This document shows, in pieces, positions 6,835 through 13,509 of a DNA stretch of 13,509 nucleotides (its first letter is position 1; each line of letters begins with the position of its first letter). A model generated the notes under the pieces. The model was not told the DNA's origin. It saw only the letters and a program-made list of their open reading frames with translations, and ran no database searches. The translations under genes were made by a program, and so were the position numbers. The DNA lies in the NCBI GenBank assembly GCA_030017935.1, contig JASEGF010000017.1:3475-16983 (forward strand), in the 5' to 3' direction. Origin of the DNA: Bacteroidales bacterium. GTDB taxonomy: Bacteria; Bacteroidota; Bacteroidia; Bacteroidales; DTU049.

Positions 6835-8424
6835 ATGAAAAAAACAATTTTATTTATGTGTTTTTTGATATTACTTATTTTTTCTACAACTAGTTGCGTA
6901 AAAGATGAGTTTAATATCGATAATATAGCTACATCTGAATGGAGTCCTAATGTGGCAGCTCCTATAATAAACTCTAACTTGAATATGTGGGATCTAATGA
7001 ACGACTATGATAGCTCTGAGGTATTCGAGGAATATAACACTAAACTTATCTATTTAGTTTATCAAGGGGATATCGCTACCAATACTATGGAAAATTATAT
7101 TAATATTCCAAGTCAGAATCAGTCATTTGGTCAAATTACAATTAATATACCTGGTGGAAATCTAAGTGGTGATTATGAGGTTACCCAAAATTACTCTTTT
7201 AACCTATCTCTCCCTAATGGAATGATCTTAGATACTATGATATTGAAATCACTAGATTTATCATTAAATATTAATCATGATATTAATTATCCAATAGATA
7301 TTGATTTCTCTATTAATAATGCGACAGTGAATAGTAGCCCACATAATGAAAGTTTTTCAGTTCCTTCATTCAATTATGATTATTCCCAGCATTATGATAA
7401 TATTAAACTGCGTTTAGGTGCCAATAATCAAATATCTTTTGATATTAAAATTACTATTCATGGTGATGGATCTGCTAATCTGTCTCCTTATTATTTTATC
7501 CTCAGCATAGCAATGAATAACATTGGCTTTTCTAAACTTTTTGGGTATTTAGGTAATTATAATTTAAATTTAGATAATGATACTATCACAATAGACTTAT
7601 ACAATAATCATTTTGATGGAATAATAAATTGGGAAGATCCTAAAATATTTCTAAATGCTTCAAATAGTGTCGGTGCACCAGTGAGTATTAATTTAAATCA
7701 AATAACTGCAAATAGAACAAATCCACCCATTAGTACATTAAATATTACAACAAGTATTCCAAATCCATGGACTGTTAGCTTTCCTTCATTATCTGAAATA
7801 GGGCAAAGTAAAATCTCATATCAGCAAATTAATAAAACTAATTCAAATATTGTCGATGCTTTTAACATTAGCCCAAATAGTATTGATATAATAGCTGACG
7901 CACAAATTAATTCAAATGGTCAAAGTAATTTTTTAATAGATACAAGTAGACTTCATTTAAATGCCAGAGCAGAATTACCATTGCATGGAACAGCTAAAGA
8001 TTTTACATTAATTGATACAGTAGAATTGGATTTAGGTGATAGTACTTATTTTAAATATGTTGATTGGTTTATGTTTAAAATCTTAACAAATAATTTCTAT
8101 CCAATTGACGCCGATGTGCAAGTGTATTTATTAGATTCTTTAAATAATGTTTTAGATTCTATAATACCAGCAAATCAGAGAATAGCTGCCTCTGGAGTGG
8201 TTGGCCCAGGACCAGATTATAGAGTATTAACTCCTAGTTCTAAAATGACTACTAATAGATTTGAAGGAAGTAGAAAAGATGCCTTAGTAAATGTGAGAAA
8301 AGCCGTGATTAAAGCAGTGCTAAATACTACAGATCACGGAAGTTCAATAGTCAAAATTTACTCTTATGAGTATATAAATGTAAGGGTTAGTGCCCAAGCT
8401 CAATTAAATAATGTAACTTTTTAA
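6835..8424 (+). CDS. Large beta-rich lipoprotein, partner of a DUF5723-like barrel protein
   Basis: A 529-residue predicted lipoprotein. The type II signal peptide ends FSTTSC, with lipidated Cys21, then VKDEF. The mature protein is Asn/Ser/Ile rich with alternating beta-strand patterning throughout. It starts with a segment (about 27-55, containing SEWSPNVAAPIINSNLNMWDLM) that I recognise as typical of a conserved Bacteroidota family of unknown function. This family often sits just before an outer-membrane barrel gene. Later parts show repeated strand pairs (LSLNINHDINYPIDIDFSIN; LIDTVELDLGDSTYF) and a C-terminal region around GPGPDYRVLTPSSK. No enzymatic motif, SusD signature or type IX sorting domain is visible. 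The likely location is the outer membrane; the acidic residues after the Cys would also be compatible with surface exposure. It is co-transcribed with the next gene 19 bases downstream and has a consensus promoter directly upstream. Function unknown. Confidence 0.85.
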   Translation: MKKTILFMCFLILLIFSTTSCVKDEFNIDNIATSEWSPNVAAPIINSNLNMWDLMNDYDSSEVFEEYNTKLIYLVYQGDIATNTMENYINIPSQNQSFGQITINIPGGNLSGDYEVTQNYSFNLSLPNGMILDTMILKSLDLSLNINHDINYPIDIDFSINNATVNSSPHNESFSVPSFNYDYSQHYDNIKLRLGANNQISFDIKITIHGDGSANLSPYYFILSIAMNNIGFSKLFGYLGNYNLNLDNDTITIDLYNNHFDGIINWEDPKIFLNASNSVGAPVSINLNQITANRTNPPISTLNITTSIPNPWTVSFPSLSEIGQSKISYQQINKTNSNIVDAFNISPNSIDIIADAQINSNGQSNFLIDTSRLHLNARAELPLHGTAKDFTLIDTVELDLGDSTYFKYVDWFMFKILTNNFYPIDADVQVYLLDSLNNVLDSIIPANQRIAASGVVGPGPDYRVLTPSSKMTTNRFEGSRKDALVNVRKAVIKAVLNTTDHGSSIVKIYSYEYINVRVSAQAQLNNVTF

Positions 8425-8443
8425 CATTTAAAAAATTAGTATT

Positions 8444-9901
8444 ATGAAAAAGATATTTTTAATTATTATATTTAGCATTGTCACAGTAGAAATATACAGT
8501 CAATATGATTTCACTACTAATGATATCCCTGCTATACCACAATCTACATATTTGAATCCTGCATTGATGCCTACGTGCAGAGTTTATGTCAGCTTGCCTG
8601 GTTTAGCCTCTACATCTATACAATTTGGACATACTGGCTTTAATCCATATCAGGTATTAGAATCTCGTAATGATACTACTTTTATTAATTTTAATTCAAT
8701 AGTAGATCATGTTGCTAAAAATAATTTAGTCTATTACAATTTATCCGAAGAGCTGCTATCTTTTAGTTTTAAAATAAAAGATAAACATTATTTTTCTTTT
8801 AATATAACTGAAAAATCTAATCTAAATTTTTATTATCCCAAAAGCTTGATGGAGTTTGCTTATAAAGGTAATGGAGCATTATTAGAACAATCAATTACAC
8901 TGGATCCATCCTTAGATTTTAATTATTATAGAGAGTATGCATTAGGATATGCTAATAATATAAATGATAAAATATCTGTAGGTGCTAGAGTAAAGTTATT
9001 ATCTGGAAAGCTAAACGTTAATACAGGAAATACAGATATTAAATTAACTACAACAGGTGAAATGTATGACATCACTGCTATAGGTAATGTGGAGCTAAAT
9101 ACAAGTATTCCAGAAGAATTGCGTGATACAAACAATTTAAACAATATTGATAGTTTAATAAATGATACTGATTTCCTTAAAGATTTTATATTATTAAAAA
9201 ATAATTTAGGTGGAGCAATAGATTTAGGTATCACTTATAAGCCAACAGAAAAGATAACTTTAGGATTATCTGTAATAGATTTAGGATTTATCAATTGGAA
9301 AAATGATCCATTAAATTATGTAAGTACTAATGATGAGGCTACGTTTACATTTACAGGAGTAGATGTAGCTCCATTAATAGCTGGGTCAGATTCTGCCTTT
9401 GATGAAAGTATGGATAATTTATTAGATTCTATTCAAGATATATTTAATATGGATTCTACATTTAATTCATATACTACGTGGTTACCCACAAAAATATATT
9501 TGACATTTAAATATGATATTAGTCCCAAGACTTCATTTGGTGGTGGAGCCCAATTAATGTTTGTTAATAAAAAATTATCACCATCGTTTCATGTATATGC
9601 ATTACATAAATTTAGTCATATTTTCCAAGCTACTATTAATTATTCAATAGCATATAGGAATTATTCTAATCTTGGCTTTGGCTTTGCTTTGACATTATCA
9701 CCATTTCAATTCTATCTAACGACAGATAATCTATTAGGTCCACTAATTTATGATGAATATCAATACTATAATGAAGAAGAAAATAAATTTGAATATGTCA
9801 ATATACCACATAATCTAAAATTTTTAAATGTGCATGTAGGCTTTAATTTTGCATTTGGTTGCAAAGCTAAGAAATATAGAGCACCATCAATAAGGTTATG
9901 A
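8444..9901 (+). CDS. Outer-membrane beta-barrel protein, DUF5723-like
   Basis: A 485-residue predicted outer-membrane protein. A type I signal peptide (MKKIFLIIIFSIVTVEIYS, cleavage before Gln20) is followed by NDIPAIPQSTYLNPALMP. This NPA motif close to the mature N-terminus is characteristic of Bacteroidota FadL/PorV-like barrels and of DUF5723 members. Amphipathic strands run to the end: YYREYALGYANNINDKISVGARVKLLSG, then GGAIDLGITYKPTEKITLGLSVIDLGFINW, then TSFGGGAQLMF, and finally LNVHVGFNFAFG. A basic tail KAKKYRAPSIRL follows the last strand. These are outer-membrane hallmarks, although the tail is longer than usual. A helical, acidic insertion (Asp/Ser-rich, about residues 310-345) probably forms an extracellular or plug segment. 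It is translated with the lipoprotein gene 19 bases upstream, so the two probably act together at the cell surface. The substrate is unknown. Confidence 0.85.
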   Translation: MKKIFLIIIFSIVTVEIYSQYDFTTNDIPAIPQSTYLNPALMPTCRVYVSLPGLASTSIQFGHTGFNPYQVLESRNDTTFINFNSIVDHVAKNNLVYYNLSEELLSFSFKIKDKHYFSFNITEKSNLNFYYPKSLMEFAYKGNGALLEQSITLDPSLDFNYYREYALGYANNINDKISVGARVKLLSGKLNVNTGNTDIKLTTTGEMYDITAIGNVELNTSIPEELRDTNNLNNIDSLINDTDFLKDFILLKNNLGGAIDLGITYKPTEKITLGLSVIDLGFINWKNDPLNYVSTNDEATFTFTGVDVAPLIAGSDSAFDESMDNLLDSIQDIFNMDSTFNSYTTWLPTKIYLTFKYDISPKTSFGGGAQLMFVNKKLSPSFHVYALHKFSHIFQATINYSIAYRNYSNLGFGFALTLSPFQFYLTTDNLLGPLIYDEYQYYNEEENKFEYVNIPHNLKFLNVHVGFNFAFGCKAKKYRAPSIRL

Positions 9902-10026
9902 TAGGGTAAAGGAAGAAGGAGGGGGATGATAAATTAAAAGATGCGAAGTGGGAATAATAAAGGAATTTGTTTGCATAAATTAATTGTTTAAATTAGGTAA
10001 TGATATATATGTTAAAAAAATTATTC

Positions 10027-10059
10027 ATTAAATTTAATATACATATTATTAAATTTAAT
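10027..10059. repeat. Two identical 12-base palindromes, 21 bases apart
   Basis: ATTAAATTTAAT is a perfect palindrome and occurs at 10027-10038 and again at 10048-10059, with start-to-start spacing of 21 bases (two helical turns). It resembles paired binding sites for a dimeric protein. However, the sequence is entirely A/T in A/T-rich DNA and lies between two gene ends, so chance is a real alternative. Confidence 0.4.
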
Positions 10060-10088
10060 TTATTTAAATTTTTATAAATTTCAAAATA

Positions 10089-10114
10089 ATATTTATAAAA
10101 AGCTTTATAAATAT
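10089..10114. terminator. Probable bidirectional terminator hairpin
   Basis: A perfect 11-base inverted repeat (ATATTTATAAA at 10089-10099 and TTTATAAATAT at 10104-10114) encloses a 4-base AAGC loop. It lies between two convergent genes, where a shared terminator is expected. The stem is all A/T, so it is weaker than a classical GC-rich terminator, and no clean T run follows on either strand. Confidence 0.4.
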
Positions 10115-10222
10115 AGTAAATTTAAATATTAAATATTTATAAACATATCATTATCTGATTTAAACATTTAAAATTTGATCCTATTAACACCGCTTTAATA
10201 GTAGTAAAATCATATTAAAATA

Positions 10223-11428
10223 TCATTTGTTTTTACTTCGCACTTTGTTTTCAAGTAATTCAATATAAGTATCCTTTATATTAGAAACAAGATTATCAAT
10301 TGAGTAATTTTTTATTATGAAATCTTGTCTATTTTCGAGTATATTATCATCAATGAATTGTCCATTAACTAGTTTTAACATTGCATTTGATAAAGCATTT
10401 GCATCATTTTTATTAATTAGGATAGCATTGTCTTTCACTATATCTATTACACCGCCCACATTCGTTGAAATAATTGGTAATTTACAAGCTTGTGCTTCTA
10501 TCAAGCTAACAGGAGTGCCTTCATTATTGGAAGTTAATAAAATAGCATCTGATGCAGCCATTATATAATCTATATCATTTCGCCAGCCTGTAAAAATTAT
10601 ATCTTCATCACCATTTACTGTTTTATAGGAATATTTCAAATTATTTATATTTGCATATTCCATTAATTCTGTCCTTAGCTCACCATCACCAACAAATAAA
10701 ATCTTTATTCGTTTATTAGTTTTATTCTTAATCACACTTAAAGCATCGATGACTAATTTATGATTTTTTATAGGAACAATTCTGCCGACAAGGCTAAAGA
10801 CAAAAGTATCATTTGATATATTAAATTCTAATCGTATTTTATCCCTTTTATTTTCTTTATCTTTAGTAAATTTATTTAGCTCAAACCCCAAAGGTATTAC
10901 TTTTACCTTATTATCTGGTAAGATTTTATATTCATCGCATAAATCTTTTTTTTGATTATTACTCAAAGCTATCACTAGATCAGTTTTTTTAGCCAGTTCT
11001 TTTTCTAAAGAAACATAAAAATTAGTTTTTTGATTATTAAAATATGAATCAAAAACATGCCCGTGAAAAGTGTGAACGATCACAGGGACATTTGAGTGAT
11101 AGGCTGCCCATCTACCTATAGCGCCAGCTTTAGATGCATGAGTATGTACTATTTGCGGATTAAAATCTTTAATAATTTTTTTAATTTTTTTATATGCTAA
11201 TAGATCGTAATATGGTGAAATTTCTCTTTTTAATTCAGGTAAAATAAGAGGTTCTATATCAAGAGAATGAGGTATTTCTAGTGATGAGGCTTCATATTTA
11301 CCATTTTTGCCACCTATTAGTAATGTTTCAAAATCATCACTCAAATATTTTGTGAGATAGCTAGCATTGTATGTGGGGCCACCAAGATTAAATCTATTTA
11401 AAATTCGTAGTATTCTGATTTTGCTCAT
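10223..11428 (-). CDS. Family 4 glycosyltransferase (GT-B fold)
   Basis: A 401-residue retaining glycosyltransferase that transfers a sugar from a nucleotide donor at the cytosolic face of the inner membrane, typically for surface polysaccharide or lipid-linked glycan. The N-terminal half opens with RILRILNRFNLGGP, the acceptor-domain Gly-rich loop. It continues with HTHASKAG (95-102) and HTFHGHVF (119-126). The donor domain has VGRIVPIKNH (R216, K221), LFVGDGE and IIFTGWRNDI. It also has the EX7E signature EGTPVSLIE (E303, E311), which positions the donor, followed by VGG. I chose the ATG at 11428 because SKIRILRI begins the family's first strand. The ATG at 11449 would add seven non-conserved residues (MIYGIEN) and enlarge the overlap with asnB from 35 to 56 bases. 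Overlap and same strand indicate co-transcription and perhaps translational coupling. Sugar and acceptor cannot be assigned. Confidence 0.92.
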   Translation of the reverse strand: MSKIRILRILNRFNLGGPTYNASYLTKYLSDDFETLLIGGKNGKYEASSLEIPHSLDIEPLILPELKREISPYYDLLAYKKIKKIIKDFNPQIVHTHASKAGAIGRWAAYHSNVPVIVHTFHGHVFDSYFNNQKTNFYVSLEKELAKKTDLVIALSNNQKKDLCDEYKILPDNKVKVIPLGFELNKFTKDKENKRDKIRLEFNISNDTFVFSLVGRIVPIKNHKLVIDALSVIKNKTNKRIKILFVGDGELRTELMEYANINNLKYSYKTVNGDEDIIFTGWRNDIDYIMAASDAILLTSNNEGTPVSLIEAQACKLPIISTNVGGVIDIVKDNAILINKNDANALSNAMLKLVNGQFIDDNILENRQDFIIKNYSIDNLVSNIKDTYIELLENKVRSKNK

Positions 11429-13277
11429 ATTTTCTATTCCATATATCATTCAGCAAATATAATGTATAAAATAATCTATCTGAATTTTTAACAAATTTAA
11501 ATAAATTATTTTTATTATTATATAAATTTTTATTTAAAATTAACTTAAAATTATCATTTAGCCCCTTGTTTACAAAATCATTTAATAAAAAATCATTCAT
11601 CCATTTTTTAATTGGTACTTCAAAGCCATGTTTGGGTTTATTTAAAATATAATCTGGTAAAATATCACTAAATATGTTTCTCATTAGAATTTTATTTGTA
11701 TTTTTATTAAACTTTAAAGAATTAGGAATTTTGAAAACATTATCTACCAAATCATAATCTAAAAAAGGGGAACGTATTTCCGTAGAGTTAGCCATGCCCA
11801 TAAGATCTGTTTTTCTCAACATATCGCCCTCTAGAACTGTACTGAAATCAGTAGCTAAAATATTTGGATCTTCAATAAATTTATCTTGTAATAAATTTAT
11901 TTTTTCTTTGAATTCATGACTTTCAATAATATCAGGATTCAAAACTTTATTTATTAAAAAAATATCATTTATAGCAGTTAAATAAAAGTATCTATTAAAA
12001 CCTTGTAAATTAAAAGCATTAGAAAATTTTTTTAATTGTCTCAATTTATTACTTAAAAAATTATTGGAATTATAATTATCCAAAATAAAATTTTTACCCA
12101 AAAATGAAATTAGTTGATTAAATCGAGTTTTTTCATTTAATCTAGCCCATGCTCTGTATTTATTATAGCCTCCAAAAAGTTCATCTGCACCATCACCTGA
12201 TAAAACTACTTTGACAAAAGGCTTAACAGCATTTACAAGTGTATAAAGTGCTATAGCAGAGCTATCAGCATAAGGTTCATCAATATAATTGATCGTACTA
12301 TTTATTGAATTTATCAAATTTTTTTCTTCAATAGGAATTATCTGATGAGATATATTATTATCTATAGCAAATTTACTTGCAATAGTAGATTCATCATAAT
12401 ATGGTAAATCTGGAAAACTAATGGTATATGCTGTAATATCAGAATTGAATTTATGTGCTAAAAAAGTAATTATAGAAGAATCTATACCACCACTCAAGAA
12501 AGTTCCGACAGGAACATCGGCATTTAATCTAATTTGTACACTTTTTTCTAATAAGGATTTTATATTATTAATATTATTAATTACTTCATCATTATTCAAT
12601 GTTTCAGTTGGTAAACTATAGTACTTATTTAATGTTATTTTTTGCCCATCGTATATAAGATAACTAGCTGGAGGTAATTTTTTTATATTTTCAAAAGCAC
12701 AAAAGGGACTAGGAATATAAGTAAGGAACAAATATAAAGCAATTGCAGAATAGTCGAAATCACAAGAAATATTCATAGCTCTTAAAGCTTTTACCTCTGA
12801 AGCGAAAAACAATTGACCCTGATTATAAAAATAGTAAAGTGGTTTATCTCCAAACCTGTCTCTAGCTAGCAATAATTTATTCTCATATGCATCATAAAAA
12901 GCAAGAGAGAAAAAACCATTAAACATATTAAGAGCTTCATTGCCGAAATGGATTAATGCATACAAAGCAACCTCTGTATCAGAGCTAGTTATAAAATTAT
13001 ATCCTAAAGAATAAAGTCTATTTCTTATGTCTTTATAATTAAAAATTTCACCATTTAAAATCAATACATATCTATGACTATTGTCCCACATAGGTTGATT
13101 GGCGGTTTGATCTAAAATAGATAATCTGGTATGACAAAACAACAACTTTGAATTGATAATTTCATATTTTTTAAAATCTGGCCCTCTTTGCATAAGTGAA
13201 TCACACACATTTTTAGCAATAAAATCAGAATCGAAATTGTTTATAAAATCAGAATAAATACCAGCAATGCCGCACAT
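11394..13277 (-). CDS. asnB: Asparagine synthase (glutamine-hydrolysing)
   Basis: A 627-residue AsnB-type enzyme. The N-terminal class II glutamine amidotransferase domain (about 2-185) starts with the catalytic Cys2 in MCGIAGIY and has RGPD (31-34), R51 in HTRLSI, NGEIFN (75-80) and D100, all expected for glutamine binding. The C-terminal synthetase domain (about 235-560) has the ATP pyrophosphatase loop SGGIDSS (262-268), SGDGADELFGGY (360-371) and KHGFEVPIKKW near the end. It uses ammonia from Gln and ATP to amidate Asp, or an analogous carboxylate. AsnB homologues of this length in glycan clusters often serve amidation of sugar acids rather than Asn supply; that role is inferred here from the adjoining glycosyltransferase. 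Start: translation must begin at 13277 to expose Cys2. The glycosyltransferase start lies inside its 3' end. Confidence 0.95.
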   Translation of the reverse strand: MCGIAGIYSDFINNFDSDFIAKNVCDSLMQRGPDFKKYEIINSKLLFCHTRLSILDQTANQPMWDNSHRYVLILNGEIFNYKDIRNRLYSLGYNFITSSDTEVALYALIHFGNEALNMFNGFFSLAFYDAYENKLLLARDRFGDKPLYYFYNQGQLFFASEVKALRAMNISCDFDYSAIALYLFLTYIPSPFCAFENIKKLPPASYLIYDGQKITLNKYYSLPTETLNNDEVINNINNIKSLLEKSVQIRLNADVPVGTFLSGGIDSSIITFLAHKFNSDITAYTISFPDLPYYDESTIASKFAIDNNISHQIIPIEEKNLINSINSTINYIDEPYADSSAIALYTLVNAVKPFVKVVLSGDGADELFGGYNKYRAWARLNEKTRFNQLISFLGKNFILDNYNSNNFLSNKLRQLKKFSNAFNLQGFNRYFYLTAINDIFLINKVLNPDIIESHEFKEKINLLQDKFIEDPNILATDFSTVLEGDMLRKTDLMGMANSTEIRSPFLDYDLVDNVFKIPNSLKFNKNTNKILMRNIFSDILPDYILNKPKHGFEVPIKKWMNDFLLNDFVNKGLNDNFKLILNKNLYNNKNNLFKFVKNSDRLFYTLYLLNDIWNRKYEQNQNTTNFK

Positions 13278-13308
13278 ATAGTTAAAAACTATGATAAAAA
13301 ACTAATAA

Positions 13309-13316
13309 CAAAAATA
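13309..13316 (-). promoter_or_regulatory. Putative -7 element for the asnB/glycosyltransferase pair
   Basis: On the minus strand this reads TATTTTTG, matching TAnnTTTG, 31 bases before the asnB start. The nearest upstream TTG (13341-13343) is 24 bases away, longer than ideal. A 6-base inverted repeat, ATAGTT/AACTAT (13278-13292), lies immediately before the start codon and could fold in the leader, although it is short and A/T rich. Confidence 0.4.
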
Positions 13317-13422
13317 CAAATTTTTTGTTATATAAAATGTCAAGGAAGAGTTGAGTAAATCGCAAATTATTGACAAAGGGATTTAAAAAAAGTAGGTATG
13401 AAAAAGAGGTAAGAGAATAACG

Positions 13423-13439
13423 AACATTTTTCAAATGTT
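13423..13439 (-). terminator. Possible terminator hairpin for an upstream minus-strand gene
   Basis: AACATTT and AAATGTT form a perfect 7-base stem with a 3-base loop. On the minus strand the hairpin directly follows a TGA stop (13442-13440). That stop ends an open frame coming from the right edge, which encodes at least 22 residues (beginning LASSDRFAWYEY). If that frame is the end of a real gene, this would be its terminator. The frame is too short to identify. The other DNA in 13278-13509 shows no gene. Confidence 0.25.
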
Positions 13440-13509
13440 TCAAATAGTATATGATATTCTACTCACTATAAAATATTCATACCAAGCAAATCTATCCGAG
13501 GATGCAAGG

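Larger units (their letters stand above)
9902..10222. other. Gene-free spacer between convergent genes
   Basis: This 321-base spacer has no credible open frame. It starts with a purine-rich plus strand (about 9902-9960, including a GGGGG run) directly after the barrel-gene stop. It then becomes almost pure A/T with several palindromes. Two identical 12-base palindromes (10027 and 10048) and a long hairpin (10089-10114) are annotated separately. The rest, up to the glycosyltransferase stop, shows nothing I can name. Confidence 0.7.

Noticed and set aside
8926..9234. 102-residue minus-strand frame inside the barrel gene
   Set aside because: Antisense shadow of a well-supported gene; no recognisable domain or promoter.
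10317..10568. 83-residue plus-strand frame inside the glycosyltransferase gene
   Set aside because: Antisense shadow of the donor domain, whose EX7E motif is encoded on the other strand.
11429..11449. Upstream start for the glycosyltransferase at 11449
   Set aside because: It adds seven residues unlike the family and increases the overlap with asnB. It is still possible, since Bacteroidota starts lack a Shine-Dalgarno guide.
12421..12621. 66-residue plus-strand frame inside asnB
   Set aside because: Antisense shadow across the PP-loop region of asnB.

Overview
The window looks like a chromosomal segment of a very AT-rich member of the Bacteroidota. Four things point there. Several genes have the Bacteroidota -7 promoter element TAnnTTTG about 17-20 bases before the start codon. 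Shine-Dalgarno sequences are essentially absent. There are Bacteroidota-style lipoproteins and a DUF5723-like outer-membrane barrel. Intergenic DNA is extremely A/T rich. No rRNA, tRNA, transposase, integrase or CRISPR array was found.

Layout. (1) Positions 3-911 hold the C-terminal end of a CorA-type Mg2+ channel, converging on an FAHD1-like fumarylacetoacetate-hydrolase-family enzyme. (2) Positions 1154-2532 hold a single-pass membrane protein with a long coiled coil and a small lipoprotein, both on the plus strand. (3) Positions 2536-6451 hold a large soluble PAS/HisKA_2 sensor kinase. It is divergent, across 40 bases, from a metal-dependent amidohydrolase related to SsnA-type chlorohydrolases. 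(4) Positions 6452-6834 are a non-coding interval with two different degenerate short tandem arrays, one of 8-base and one of 7-base units. They stand out sharply from the surrounding AT-rich DNA. (5) Positions 6835-9901 are a two-gene unit: a 529-residue lipoprotein and a 485-residue outer-membrane barrel protein. (6) Positions 9902-10222 are an AT-rich convergent spacer with palindromes and a probable bidirectional terminator. (7) Positions 10223-13277 are a minus-strand pair, an asparagine synthetase (glutamine-hydrolysing) overlapping a family 4 glycosyltransferase. This pairing is typical of surface-polysaccharide clusters, and the cluster may continue past the right edge.

How the genes work together. 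Only two functional units are well supported: the lipoprotein/barrel pair at the envelope, and the asnB/glycosyltransferase pair, probably for glycan assembly or modification. The kinase has no adjacent response regulator, and its divergence from the amidohydrolase is the only hint of a link. The rest reads as housekeeping or hypothetical genes. The strongest unexplained signal is the pair of phased short-repeat arrays at 6493-6613 and 6683-6759. I did not find convincing evidence of a new multi-gene system.
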